The notes: generated by a model not told the origin, from the sequence alone. A DNA stretch of 64,000 nucleotides from Deinococcus hopiensis KR-140 (GCF_900176165.1 NZ_FWWU01000009.1:1614501-1678500), one strand, 5' to 3'; shown: positions 30,337-39,962, counted from the stretch's first letter. Numbers and translations: made by a program.

Positions 30337-30876
30337 TCAGCGGGCAGCGAAGTCGTGAACGAACTGCTCCTGGTCGGCGGTTTCGATGGCTCCGGGACGG
30401 GCGGTGCGTACCCGCTCCACGGCCTGTTCGGGGGGCATTCCGGCCTGGGTCAGCAGGCAGGCGGCGGTGAGCCCTGCGCGTCCGAGACCGCCCCGGCAAT
30501 GCACCACCACGCCGCGTCCGTCGAGCAGGTGGTCCATCAACTCGTCTACGAAAGCCCCAAAGGCCGGGGCATTGGGCGGCACACCGCGGTCCGGGATGGG
30601 CAAGGGGACGGTGCTCAGTCCATGTTCCTCGGCCTGCGCGAGGTACTCGGGAATGCCCAGCAACTCGAACTCGTGGGCCTCGATCAGCGGCGCGAGGACC
30701 GTGACGCCCTCCCGCGCAAGGCGGTCGAGGTCTGCCGACAGGTCGCGGTCATGCACGACGCCGCACTGCAATACGCTTGGGCCCTTCTTGCCGGGCGCGA
30801 AGGTCAGGCCTAATCGGCCCGGCCACAGCGCTGTGTCCACCCAGTCCACACGGATGGGATGCGTTTCGCTCGTCAC
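30337..30876 (-). CDS. Dual-specificity/tyrosine phosphatase-like protein
   Basis: A 179-residue cytoplasmic protein. The catalytic loop VVVHCRGGLGRAGLTAACLL has the Cys-x5-Arg signature, and an upstream Asp (PIPDRGVPP) can act as general acid. It resembles the cyclin-dependent-kinase-inhibitor-3/DSP-like bacterial group. GTG start at 30876, 6 nt after the hemB stop. Substrate unknown; its place between hemB and the haem-monooxygenase-like gene is the only hint. Confidence 0.85.
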   Translation of the reverse strand: MTSETHPIRVDWVDTALWPGRLGLTFAPGKKGPSVLQCGVVHDRDLSADLDRLAREGVTVLAPLIEAHEFELLGIPEYLAQAEEHGLSTVPLPIPDRGVPPNAPAFGAFVDELMDHLLDGRGVVVHCRGGLGRAGLTAACLLTQAGMPPEQAVERVRTARPGAIETADQEQFVHDFAAR

Positions 30877-30882
30877 GGGCGA

Positions 30883-31866
30883 TCATCCCTCCCGCAACCA
30901 GCGCGCGGCGTCGAGCGCGTGATACGTGATGATCGCGTCCGCCCCGGCCCGGCGCATCCCGGTCAGGGTTTCGAGCACGGTGCGGCGCTCGTCCATGTAT
31001 CCGGCCTGGGCCGCGGCCTTCACGAGCGCGTACTCCCCGCTGACGTTGTACGCCACCAGGGGCAGGTCGAAATTCTCGCGCAGCAGGCGCACGACATCAA
31101 GGTACGCGAGCGCGGGCTTGACCATCAGGTAGTCGGCCCCCTGCTCTACGTCCAGCCGGGCCTCGCGCAGGGCCTCGCGCACCCCGCCCGCCGGGTCCAT
31201 CTGGTATGAGGCACGGTTGCCCACGCTGGGCGTGCTGCCCGCCGCGTCGCGGAAGGGGCCGTAATAGGCGCTCGCGTATTTGACGGCGTAGCTCATCACG
31301 GGCACGTGGGAAAAGCCCGCCGCGTCCAGCGCCGCACGGATGGCCGCCACCTGCCCGTCCATCATGGCCGAGGGAGCCACAACGTCGGCCCCAGCGCGGG
31401 CCTGCGACACCGCCGTCCGGGCGAGCAGGTCGAGGCTGGCGTCGTTGTCCACCGTCCAGTCCCCGTCTGCCGTCTGGCACAGTGGGCCGCAGTGACCGTG
31501 ATCGGTGTACTCACACAAGCAGGTATCGGCGATGACGGTCATCTCGGGAAGTGCCGCCTTGATCGCCGCCGCCGCGCGCTGAATCACGCCGTCCTCGGCA
31601 TAGGCTCCGCTGCCCCCGGGGTCTTTCTCGTCCGGAATCCCGAAGAGGATCACGCTGACGATGCCGAGGCGCTCCGCAAGCCGGGCCTGCTCCACCGCAC
31701 CGGCGACGGAGTGGCGGCTGACGCCCGGCATGGTGGCGATGGGCGCCTCCGCCGCCTGCTCGTGGACAAAGATGGGGTGGATGAAGTGCTGCGGGGCCAG
31801 CGTGACCTCGCGCGTGAGGGCGCGCAGGCCCGCGGTGCGGCGCAGGCGGCGGGGACGGTCGAGCAT
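30883..31866 (-). CDS. hemB: Delta-aminolevulinic acid dehydratase (porphobilinogen synthase)
   Basis: A 327-residue cytoplasmic haem-pathway enzyme joining two 5-aminolevulinate molecules. The zinc-type metal site is ADTCLCEYTDHGHCG with three cysteines. The Schiff-base lysines lie in VMSYAVKYASAYYGPFRDAAG and YLMVKPALAYLDVV. Length is normal. TAGCCT lies 6 nt before the ATG, a leaderless start. It heads a three-gene minus-strand cluster. Confidence 0.97.
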   Translation of the reverse strand: MLDRPRRLRRTAGLRALTREVTLAPQHFIHPIFVHEQAAEAPIATMPGVSRHSVAGAVEQARLAERLGIVSVILFGIPDEKDPGGSGAYAEDGVIQRAAAAIKAALPEMTVIADTCLCEYTDHGHCGPLCQTADGDWTVDNDASLDLLARTAVSQARAGADVVAPSAMMDGQVAAIRAALDAAGFSHVPVMSYAVKYASAYYGPFRDAAGSTPSVGNRASYQMDPAGGVREALREARLDVEQGADYLMVKPALAYLDVVRLLRENFDLPLVAYNVSGEYALVKAAAQAGYMDERRTVLETLTGMRRAGADAIITYHALDAARWLREG

Positions 31867-32098
31867 GGGCGCAGGCTAGCGCAGAGGGCCCTGGCGGAAT
31901 GCGGGCCGACGGCTGCCCTGACCCGGGATGCGGGACCACGGCTGGGCTTCGCGCATGCGGGCTTCTCGGAAATCAAGCCTGAAGCTCTCACCAAGGTGCC
32001 GTGGGCGGGGCAGCCCCTACCATGACCGTTGATTCTCTGGCCCTTTCCCGGCGGTTCTCCGCCGTATCCCCACCGTCCCCATCCCCGGAGGTGCTCGC

Positions 32099-33238
32099 TT
32101 GTCCATTCCCCCCTTCCTGCTCCTGTTCTGGCTGACCGGCCTGCTGTCCCTCGCGCTGCTGGGCGCGGGCGGCTGGCTCATCTGGGAGTGGTACGACAAC
32201 TGGGTGCGGGACCTGCCCGCCAATCCCCGCTTTCTGGTGGGGGGTCTGCTGCTGCTGGCCCTGACGCTGCTGGGGCGTCCCCTCCTGGCCCCCTGGCTGG
32301 GCCGCCCCCCCCAGGCAGGCGAGGAAGAGCCCGCACCGCTGACGGGCGGCACGGTTCACCGGTTGCCCCGGCCAGACGGAACGGAGCTGCACGTTGAGGA
32401 ATACGGTCCAGCGGACGCGCCCGTCCTGGTGTTCACCCACGGCTGGGGCCTGAGCCACGACGAGTGGTTCTACGCCCAGCGGTACTTCGGAGACCGCTTC
32501 CGACTGCTGCTGTGGGATCTGCCGGGCCTGGGACAATCCCAGGCGGCCCGGCAGCACGATGATGACCTCGCCCATATGGCGCGCGACCTGGAAGCAGTGC
32601 TGTCCCTGGCGAAAGGTCATCCTGCACTCCTGTGCGGCCACAGCATCGGCGGCATGATCACCCTGACGTTTTGCCGCCTGTTTCCCGAACGCCTGGGAAC
32701 GCAGGTGGTGGGCCTGGTCCTCACGCACACCACCTTCACCAATCCGGTGAACACCGCGTGGGGCGCGCGGCTGTTTCGTCCTCTGCAAAACCCGGTCCTG
32801 CGTCCGCTGTGTTTCCTCACCTCCGCGCTCTGGCCACTGGTGTGGGTCATGAACCGGCTGGGAGAGCTCAACGGCAGCGCCCACCTTCTCAACCACTTTC
32901 TGCAATTTGGCGGGCGGGAGACGCGCGGGCAGCTGAACTTTTTCACCTCGCTGGGCCAGCGTGCCCATCCGGCCGTCGTCGCGCGGGGCATGCTCGCGAT
33001 GACGCGCTACGAGGCCGCCGGTGTCCTGCCCGCCCTGCCGGTGCCGGCGCTGGTGGTGGCCGCGAGCAGCGACAAGGCCACCTCGCCCGAGGCGTCGCGG
33101 TTCATGACCACCCACATTCCACACGCGCGGGAGGTCGTGCTCTCGCCCGCTGGCCACCTGGGGCTGATCGAGCAGCATCAGGCGTGGTGCCGGGCGGTGG
33201 ACGACTTCGCCAAGGCGTGCTTTCAGCCAGGGGTCTGA
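32099..33238 (+). CDS. Membrane-anchored alpha/beta hydrolase
   Basis: 379 residues. Two N-terminal membrane segments (about 5-28 and 45-63) precede a cytoplasmic or outward-facing hydrolase domain (about 85-379). Visible elements are the oxyanion loop FTHGWGLSHDEWFYAQRYFG, the nucleophile elbow LLCGHSIGGMITL and the late catalytic-His region LSPAGHLGLIEQH. Start codon TTG 32099 has GGAGGTG 5 nt upstream. The 3' end overlaps that of the convergent phospholipase-D-like gene by 16 bp. The substrate is unknown. Confidence 0.85.
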   Translation: MSIPPFLLLFWLTGLLSLALLGAGGWLIWEWYDNWVRDLPANPRFLVGGLLLLALTLLGRPLLAPWLGRPPQAGEEEPAPLTGGTVHRLPRPDGTELHVEEYGPADAPVLVFTHGWGLSHDEWFYAQRYFGDRFRLLLWDLPGLGQSQAARQHDDDLAHMARDLEAVLSLAKGHPALLCGHSIGGMITLTFCRLFPERLGTQVVGLVLTHTTFTNPVNTAWGARLFRPLQNPVLRPLCFLTSALWPLVWVMNRLGELNGSAHLLNHFLQFGGRETRGQLNFFTSLGQRAHPAVVARGMLAMTRYEAAGVLPALPVPALVVAASSDKATSPEASRFMTTHIPHAREVVLSPAGHLGLIEQHQAWCRAVDDFAKACFQPGV

Positions 33239-34830
33239 CTCCGGGGCAAGAGAAGTGCTGGGGGTGAGAAAAGGACGGACCGAACAGGCCGTTGGCGCGG
33301 CGCTTCCGCAGGCAGCCACCATGGGGCCTGAACGTCCTGCCCCCGCGCCCACGCGAAGGCGAACATCTGTGCAAACTCCTTCACTGCCCCCGCGTCGCTG
33401 GTGGCCAGGGAATACTCGGCCAAACCCAGCGGACCGAACGAGGAGTGGTGCAGGTTCTGGCTGCCCACCACCAGCATCTGCCCGTCCACCAGGGCGGCCT
33501 TGGTGTGGAGCCCGGCCTCGGTGCCGTACCAGCGGGCCTGCACGTGGCCGGCCAGGCCCAGCGGCGCGAGTTCGGCACGCAGGCCGCGCAGGAAGGCCAG
33601 CGTTTCCATCTGGAGGGTCGAGTCGTAGTCGAGCAGCAGGCGCAGGGTCACGCCACGCTCGCGGACCGCCTGCGCCGCCGCGCGCCACACCGGCAGCTGA
33701 CGCTCGGGCGGGCAGCCGCGCGACGCCTCCACGTCGCCCAGGCAGCCCAGGGTGCCGCTGACCTGCGACTGCATCACATCGATGGAAGAAGACGCCGCGC
33801 CGAACAGGGCGGCCAGGGCGTCGTCGGCGTCCGTAAGGCCATTGCGGCGGTAGAGGGGATAGACGTCGGCCGTACCGGCGGGCAGCGTGGGCGAGGCCCA
33901 GCGCACGGACAGTCGGGGCGTGGGCTGCGTGAGCGAGCAGTCGCGCCGAACGTCCTGCGGCGTGGTGCCGGGCCGGCAGGTCAGCAGTTGGCTCAGGGCC
34001 CAGCCGTCGTGAAAGGCGGCGACGGCGTGGCGGGCAACGGGCCCCTCCACCCCCATCGCCAGGTCCGCAATGCCTTCACCGCGCCCACCCGGTGCCGCTT
34101 TCGGCAGATGGTGGAAGGTGATGTTGAAGCCTCCCGTCAGCACCCGCTCGCCGTCCTGCACCACGAGCTTGACGTGGCTGTGCGGAAAGGCATAGGCGTA
34201 GTTGGCGAGTTCGAGGTGCCAGCCCGGCACGGTGTCGCCCACCAGCGGCACCCCCGCGAGCAGCAGGTGCCGGGCCGCGCTGTAGATGTTGGCCGTGGGG
34301 TCCAGCAAGGCCCCGAAGCGGATGGAGTTGCCCAGCAGGAGACGGACAGTCAGCCCGTCCGGGTGCCGCTCGGGATGCTCGGCCACATCCCGGCGCAGGG
34401 TGGCGATGGCCTCCGCAATTCCAGCGCCCGGCGCGTTGAAGCCGTCGTCCCACAGCATGTTCTGGATGAGCAGTTCGCGCCGCGTGTTTAGCAGTCTTGC
34501 GCCAAGTGCATCGAAACCGCCGCGGGGGGTCCGGGGCTGCGCGCTGTAGGCCGGGTCTGCCTGTGGAAAGTGCAGCAGGCCTTCCACCCGGTTGCCGCAG
34601 CTCAAGTCCGCGCCCTCGCCCGTCAGGCGGTCATACAGCAGCCGGTCCAGAGGAGCGGCGGGAGGTGGGCAACGGTTCAGCCCTTCCCCATTCAGCGCCG
34701 CGAGGTCGGGTGGAAGCAGCTTGAGGCCGAGGGAAAAGCCCGCCGGAAACACGGCTCCGCTGCCCCTTCCGGTCAGGAGCAGCGCGAGCAGGGTCAGCCC
34801 GCAGGCGAGGGTACGGAAGGCGGCGGGCAT
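33223..34830 (-). CDS. Secreted phospholipase D-like (HKD) protein
   Basis: 535 residues with a signal peptide (about 1-26). There are two complete HKD motifs: HSHVKLVVQDGERVLTGGFN (about 215) and HTKAALVDGQMLVVGSQN (about 450). Paired cysteines (RCPPP...LSCGN; LTCRPG...RRDCSL) suggest disulfides, as expected outside the cytoplasm. It is a paralogue of 58131-59624, which shares both motifs and the cysteine spacing. PLD-family members cleave phosphodiesters in lipids or DNA; which applies here is unclear. TACCCT lies 8 nt before the ATG (leaderless). Confidence 0.88.
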   Translation of the reverse strand: MPAAFRTLACGLTLLALLLTGRGSGAVFPAGFSLGLKLLPPDLAALNGEGLNRCPPPAAPLDRLLYDRLTGEGADLSCGNRVEGLLHFPQADPAYSAQPRTPRGGFDALGARLLNTRRELLIQNMLWDDGFNAPGAGIAEAIATLRRDVAEHPERHPDGLTVRLLLGNSIRFGALLDPTANIYSAARHLLLAGVPLVGDTVPGWHLELANYAYAFPHSHVKLVVQDGERVLTGGFNITFHHLPKAAPGGRGEGIADLAMGVEGPVARHAVAAFHDGWALSQLLTCRPGTTPQDVRRDCSLTQPTPRLSVRWASPTLPAGTADVYPLYRRNGLTDADDALAALFGAASSSIDVMQSQVSGTLGCLGDVEASRGCPPERQLPVWRAAAQAVRERGVTLRLLLDYDSTLQMETLAFLRGLRAELAPLGLAGHVQARWYGTEAGLHTKAALVDGQMLVVGSQNLHHSSFGPLGLAEYSLATSDAGAVKEFAQMFAFAWARGQDVQAPWWLPAEAPRQRPVRSVLFSPPALLLPRSQTPG

Positions 34831-34949
34831 CTCTGCGTAGGGTACGCTGCCCGCGGCCTCACCTCGGCAAGGGGAGGCACCGTCTGACGCGGCCTTAAGG
34901 TGCCGCCCCCCCCTCCTGACCCTTTCCGCGCGGCTGGTAGCCTGAGGGC

Positions 34950-35609
34950 ATGAGGGTCATCAGCGTAAATATCGGCCAGCCCACGGCCATGCATGTCGGC
35001 AACCGCGTGGCCGTATCGGGCATTCGCAAGCACCCGGTGCCAGGCCGGGTGGGCGTGACGGCGGCCGGACTCGGTGGCGACCACGTGCATGACCGCAAGC
35101 ACCACGGCGGGCCGGATCAGGCCGTGTACGTGTATACCCGCGAGGACTATGACCACTGGAACGAACTGCTGGGCCGCACGCTGGAACCGGGCACTTTCGG
35201 CGAGAACCTGCTCGTTAGCGGGCTGGAATCGGCAGGCGTCGGGATTGGCGAGCGCTTCCGAATTGGCAAGGTGCTGCTGGAGGCCACCGCCGCGCGCATT
35301 CCCTGCGGCACCCTGGGGGCGCGAATGGACGACGCCGGCTTTGTCAAACGCTTTGCCCGGGAGCGCCGCCCCGGCTTCTACGCGCGGGTGCTGGAACCGG
35401 GCGACGTGGGCCGGGGCGACGACGTGACCCGCGAAGCTGCGCCTGCCGGAGCGCCGACGGTGGTGGACACCTTCGACTTGTGGTTTTCGGAAAAGCCAGA
35501 CCGCACGACGCTGGAGCGCTACCTGAACTATCCGCTGGCGGTGCGGCTGCGGGCCGCCACTGAGGAACTGCTGGCAAAGATGGACGGCGGCGCGGCGCGG
35601 TCAGGCTAA
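34950..35609 (+). CDS. MOSC-domain protein (YiiM-like)
   Basis: 219 residues. A MOSC beta-barrel with GLGGDHVHDRKHHGGPDQAVYVY, FGENLLVSGL and the conserved cysteine in ARIPCGTLGARM. Proteins of this type bind molybdenum cofactor sulfur and, in YiiM, reduce N-hydroxylated compounds such as 6-hydroxylaminopurine. TAGCCT lies 6 nt before the ATG (leaderless). Monocistronic; divergent from the phospholipase-D-like gene. Confidence 0.88.
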   Translation: MRVISVNIGQPTAMHVGNRVAVSGIRKHPVPGRVGVTAAGLGGDHVHDRKHHGGPDQAVYVYTREDYDHWNELLGRTLEPGTFGENLLVSGLESAGVGIGERFRIGKVLLEATAARIPCGTLGARMDDAGFVKRFARERRPGFYARVLEPGDVGRGDDVTREAAPAGAPTVVDTFDLWFSEKPDRTTLERYLNYPLAVRLRAATEELLAKMDGGAARSG

Positions 35610-35657
35610 GCCTGAAGGGGAAAAAGGCCAGCTCCGGCCGTTCAATCCCCGGCCACG

Positions 35658-35846
35658 TCACTCCACGTCGGCGAGCGCCACCGTCACCAGAAACCGGCCG
35701 TGGGGCGTTCCCGCGGTGGAGGGGCTCAGGCGCTCGGTGTTCGGGACGCGTCCACCCGCTCCCAGGACCACCACGTCCTTGACGAGGTTTCCCAGCGCGA
35801 GTTCGGGCTTGGTCAGGCCGATTCCGGAACCGACCAAAGGAAAGGG
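35658..35846 (-). pseudogene. C-terminal gene fragment, unknown family
   Basis: A minus-strand frame ends with a clearly protein-like run, LVGSGIGLTKPELALGNLVK then GGRVPNTERLSPSTAGTPHG, ending VTVALADVE and a stop. Upstream of about 35846 the frame loses protein character and there is no start or ribosome site. It looks like the tail of a lost gene whose 5' part has been deleted. Confidence 0.4.
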
Positions 35847-35904
35847 AGCCACGGCGGCCTTCTGTCCACTGCCTCCTGGTTGCGGTGAAGACGCGCAAGG
35901 GCGT

Positions 35905-36561
35905 TCAGGCCGTCTCCACGCTCCACATCCGGGTGTGACCCGCCCTGTCCAGCCCGGCGAGGTATACGCCCACGGCCTCGTCACCCAGCAGCAGCCGGAT
36001 CAGGCCCGCCAGGGCGTCGCGGTTTTCCTGGGCGGTGGCCGAGGCGTAGATCTGCTGGCGGTCCAGCCACATGTAGTCCGTCAGCATGCTGCGGCGCTCC
36101 TCGGGGGTGGCACGGCGGTAGTAGCCGAAGCCCTGCAGATACTTCTTGAAGCCCTCAAGGTACAGCTCGCGCGCCTGATCGCGGGGCAGGGCGTCCAGAG
36201 CAGCATTGACGTAGCGGATCAGCCACGAGATGCCGCTGGGGTCACCTTCCCGCGCCTCCCAGTGCATCGAGGCGGGCACGAGGTACGGCAGAATCTCGAC
36301 GATCTCGTCCGCGTTCAGCTCGCTGAACCACTCGTAGCGCAGCGAGCGGTACGAGCAGTGCCGCAGCTGCAACTTGAGTTCCTCGGTGCGGCTGACGGCC
36401 GAGAGCCGGTACGCCACGGCCTCCTCGCGGTAGCGGTACGCCCGGTTCAGCAGGGCAGCGAACTGTTCTTCCGTGATGCCCGACTCCCGAAGCCCCTCCT
36501 CGAACTCCAGCCACAAGTCGTGCAACCGGTTCATCTCGGGACTTCCACCTGCTTTGGCCAT
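35905..36561 (-). CDS. Conserved-looking hypothetical protein
   Basis: A 218-residue, strongly helical, soluble and acidic protein (for example RLHDLWLEFEEGLRESGITE and NRAYRYREEAVAYRLSAVSR). No catalytic motif or signal peptide. TATACT lies 7 nt before the ATG, a leaderless start. Monocistronic. Function unknown. Confidence 0.7.
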   Translation of the reverse strand: MAKAGGSPEMNRLHDLWLEFEEGLRESGITEEQFAALLNRAYRYREEAVAYRLSAVSRTEELKLQLRHCSYRSLRYEWFSELNADEIVEILPYLVPASMHWEAREGDPSGISWLIRYVNAALDALPRDQARELYLEGFKKYLQGFGYYRRATPEERRSMLTDYMWLDRQQIYASATAQENRDALAGLIRLLLGDEAVGVYLAGLDRAGHTRMWSVETA

Positions 36562-36639
36562 ATCGGGCAGTATAGGCCCGCTTCCCCCACCGTCACTGTG
36601 AAGCTGGCAGGGGAAGTGGGGGAAGTGGGCCTCTCCGAA

Positions 36640-37197
36640 CTATGCCCGGAGCCGGTCTCCGTACTCCTTGCGCAACTTGCTGACCTTGGGCGCGATCACG
36701 GCCATGCAGTAGCCCTGGCGCGGATTGCGGGCGTAGTAGTCCTGGTGGTACGCCTCAGCGACGTAAAAGGAGCTGTTCGCCTCGATGGAGGTGACGATGG
36801 GCCGCCCGAACACGTCGCCCGCGGTGAGCTCAGCGATGACCTCACGCGTGATCTGCTCCTGCTCGGGCGACTGGGGAAACACCGCGCTGCGGTACTGGGT
36901 GCCCACGTCTGCACCCTGCCGGTTGAGGGTGGTGGGGTCATGGGTGGCGAAAAACAGCGTCAGCAGGTCGCGGAAAGACACCTGCGCCGGATCGAAGGTC
37001 ACGCGCACGGCCTCGGCGTGTCCGGTGCGTCCGCCGCACACGCTCTCGTAATCCGGGTTGGAGGTCTGCCCGCCGATGTAGCCGCTTTCGACCCGCGCTA
37101 CGCCGCGCACATCCTTCATTACGGCCTCGGTACACCAGAAGCATCCACCCGCGAGAATTGCCTGCTCAGTCTGTCCGTCTGGCTGGGGAGAAGTCAT
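36640..37197 (-). CDS. msrA: Peptide methionine-S-sulfoxide reductase MsrA
   Basis: 185 residues; repairs oxidised methionine using thioredoxin. The catalytic motif is GGCFWCTEAV, with SGYIGGQTSNPDYESVCGG and YHQDYYARNP also typical. A single C-terminal-region Cys (RQGYCMAV) may resolve. ATG 37197 is supported by CAGAAT 6 nt upstream (leaderless). An in-frame upstream extension has no family similarity. Fits the oxidative-stress biology of this group. Confidence 0.95.
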   Translation of the reverse strand: MTSPQPDGQTEQAILAGGCFWCTEAVMKDVRGVARVESGYIGGQTSNPDYESVCGGRTGHAEAVRVTFDPAQVSFRDLLTLFFATHDPTTLNRQGADVGTQYRSAVFPQSPEQEQITREVIAELTAGDVFGRPIVTSIEANSSFYVAEAYHQDYYARNPRQGYCMAVIAPKVSKLRKEYGDRLRA

Positions 37198-37254
37198 GCG
37201 CCGATTCTGCCTCGCGCAGGTGAGACGGAGGGGGCGATCAGGCACGGTCCGCCC

Positions 37255-38004
<750 letters not shown>

Positions 38005-38104
38005 GTCCAGGACTGTACCAGCCCACACCGGATCCCGCAGGGCTGTTCCCCTCTGGCCGCCTCCCCTTCAGCCGTCCGTCCGATCCACGTTGTACAGGAC
38101 CAAA

Positions 38105-38118
38105 AGGAAACGTTTTCA
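38105..38118 (+). promoter_or_regulatory. Upstream LacI/CcpA-type operator (O2) of the glucanase gene
   Basis: AGGAAACGTTTTCA matches the pattern TGNAANCGNTNNCA except at the first base and shares 11 of 14 bases with the promoter-proximal site. The centres of the two are 95 bp apart, about nine helical turns. Confidence 0.55.
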
Positions 38119-38198
38119 TTAACTTTTGGCAAATGTTGCAAAAAAGCCGATTTCAACGCGGAAAAGATGGAGGAGTATCGAATTGACACGCCGAGCTG

Positions 38199-38227
38199 TT
38201 GTAAGCGTTTTCAGAAATTGGTATGGT
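38199..38227 (+). promoter_or_regulatory. Glucanase promoter with embedded LacI-type operator (O1)
   Basis: -35 TTGTAA (38199-38204), 17-nt spacer and extended -10 TGGTATGGT (38219-38227). The spacer holds TGTAAGCGTTTTCA (38200-38213), an exact match to the catabolite-responsive/LacI-family operator pattern TGNAANCGNTNNCA. A bound repressor would block polymerase. TTGACA at 38183-38188 is a second possible -35 box but lacks a matching -10. Confidence 0.65.
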
Positions 38228-38307
38228 CACTCCACTTCAAAAGACAGCCGGGAAGCAGGAGCGCAGCGGTGTGGGCGTGCCTTTTGCTGTCCCGCAAAGG
38301 GTGCCCC

Positions 38308-39951
38308 ATGAAAATGTCCTGGCGTTTCGTCGTTCTCAGTGCACTTTCCCTCTCTCTGGCAGCCTGCGGGCAGGGAACGCCCCAGGTGGCTTCCGCTGGG
38401 CTTCACGCAGCGGCCACCGACTACACCAATGGCGTGGACGTTTCGGGCTCCACAGCGACGATTTGGTTCAAGTCGAACGTCAATACGACCTGGGTGGACA
38501 TTCACTACACGGTCAACGCCGGCGCGCAGCAGAACGTCCGCATGACGTATAACAGCGCCACCGGCCGCTACGAGCAGAAGCAGACAGTCGGGACCGGGAA
38601 CGTCATCAAGTACAGCTTCACCTACAACAACGGCACCGCCGCCTACGATTCGGTGGCGTATTCCTACACGGTGGGCAGCAGCAGTGGCCTGGCCTGCTTC
38701 TACACCGACGGCAATTACACGGGAACCTCGTTCTGCGCGAGCAGCGACAGCGGCTACGTGGGCGCGGATTACAACGACAAGATCAGCTCGCTGAAGGTCC
38801 AGAGCGGCTATCAGGTCGTGATGTACAACGACGTCAACTACGGCGGCACCTCCAAGACCTTCACGGGCGACGTGTCTTTCGTCGGCAGCGACTTCAACGA
38901 CATCGCCTCGTCGTTCCGGATCGTCAAGACCAGCAGCACGGGCTCCATCGGCTCCATTGCGGCGTCCTCGGTTCCCGCGCCCACTGGCAGCGGCGTGATG
39001 TCCCTGAAGGTTATGAACGGCACGAACGGGGCCTACGCCGACTCGCAGATCTACTGGGGCGTGCTGGGCATCAATCCGGCCAACGGACGCTGGAGTTACC
39101 TGGACCGCGCGGGCAACCTGCAACCCGTCTCGACGGCCCTCAACGACGCCACCGGCCACCTGACCAAGAACGGCGTCAACTACGCCAACATCTACAACCG
39201 CATCAGCGACGCCGCCTGGGTCAGCATGCCGCGCATCACTTCGGGCCGTATGTTCCTGTGCGTGGGCACGCCCTGTTACATCAAGACCTTCGACACGGGC
39301 TTCGCGGGACCGGACGTCAACAATGCCACCGACCCCAACCGCGACATCTATTTCGACTTTGTGGAATTTACGGTAGACGCCACCGGGTACCACGGCAACA
39401 CCACCCGCGTAGACGCCTTCGGCTTTCCCGTGCAGCACCGCCTGGTGAACAAGGCGGGGAACTACGACCGCACCGTGGGCGAACCGGAGAATGAGACCCG
39501 CGCCGGAATCTTCAGCGCCTTCAAGGTGGAGGTGCCCACCAACTTCGCGCACCTGGCCACCGTCCAGGCCCCCTACCGCATCGTGGCTCCCCTCTTCGGT
39601 GAATTCCGGGCAGGTGGCCCACAGGGCAACTACTTCGACAGCTACGTGAACGCGGTGTGGACGGGCGCGACCAAGCCCACCACCCAGAACGTGCTGCTGT
39701 GCAACGGCCCACTGGCCGAAACCTCGGGCGCGTGCGCGGGCCTCAACCGCCACGTCTATCAGAACACGGCCGCCTGGAACACGCCCTCGCAGTACTACCT
39801 GGCCGCGCCCGCGAATTACTACGCGCAGTTCTGGCACAAGCACGGCATCGGTGGCCTGGCCTACGGCTTTGCCTACGACGACTACAACCAGCAGGCCTCC
39901 TACCTGGAGGTGGGCGATCCCAAGGGCCTGATTGTCCGGGTCGGCTGGTAA
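38308..39951 (+). CDS. Secreted beta-1,3-glucanase: CBM56, beta/gamma-crystallin and GH64 domains
   Basis: 547 residues. A lipoprotein-type signal (LSLSLAAC, Cys20) suggests export and surface anchoring. Residues about 38-120 resemble CBM56 beta-1,3-glucan binding modules (WFKSNVNTTWVDIHYTVNAG, then YSFTYNNGTAAYDSVAYSYT). About 126-212 is a two-motif beta/gamma-crystallin domain (FYTDGNYTGTS; VVMYNDVNYGGTSKTFTGDV), usually Ca-binding. About 235-547 is a GH64 laminaripentaose-producing glucanase (IYWGVLGINPANGRWSYLDR; DPNRDIYFDFVEFTVD; GNTTRVDAFGFPV). It should attack fungal or algal glucan. Start chosen at the ATG followed by the signal peptide; upstream open frame is antisense DNA. Strong terminator follows. 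Confidence 0.9.
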   Translation: MKMSWRFVVLSALSLSLAACGQGTPQVASAGLHAAATDYTNGVDVSGSTATIWFKSNVNTTWVDIHYTVNAGAQQNVRMTYNSATGRYEQKQTVGTGNVIKYSFTYNNGTAAYDSVAYSYTVGSSSGLACFYTDGNYTGTSFCASSDSGYVGADYNDKISSLKVQSGYQVVMYNDVNYGGTSKTFTGDVSFVGSDFNDIASSFRIVKTSSTGSIGSIAASSVPAPTGSGVMSLKVMNGTNGAYADSQIYWGVLGINPANGRWSYLDRAGNLQPVSTALNDATGHLTKNGVNYANIYNRISDAAWVSMPRITSGRMFLCVGTPCYIKTFDTGFAGPDVNNATDPNRDIYFDFVEFTVDATGYHGNTTRVDAFGFPVQHRLVNKAGNYDRTVGEPENETRAGIFSAFKVEVPTNFAHLATVQAPYRIVAPLFGEFRAGGPQGNYFDSYVNAVWTGATKPTTQNVLLCNGPLAETSGACAGLNRHVYQNTAAWNTPSQYYLAAPANYYAQFWHKHGIGGLAYGFAYDDYNQQASYLEVGDPKGLIVRVGW

Positions 39952-39962
39952 CCCCATTGGGC

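Noticed and set aside
31988..33688. Minus-strand open frame of 566 codons
   Set aside because: Antisense to the alpha/beta hydrolase gene, which has a nucleophile elbow and ribosome site.
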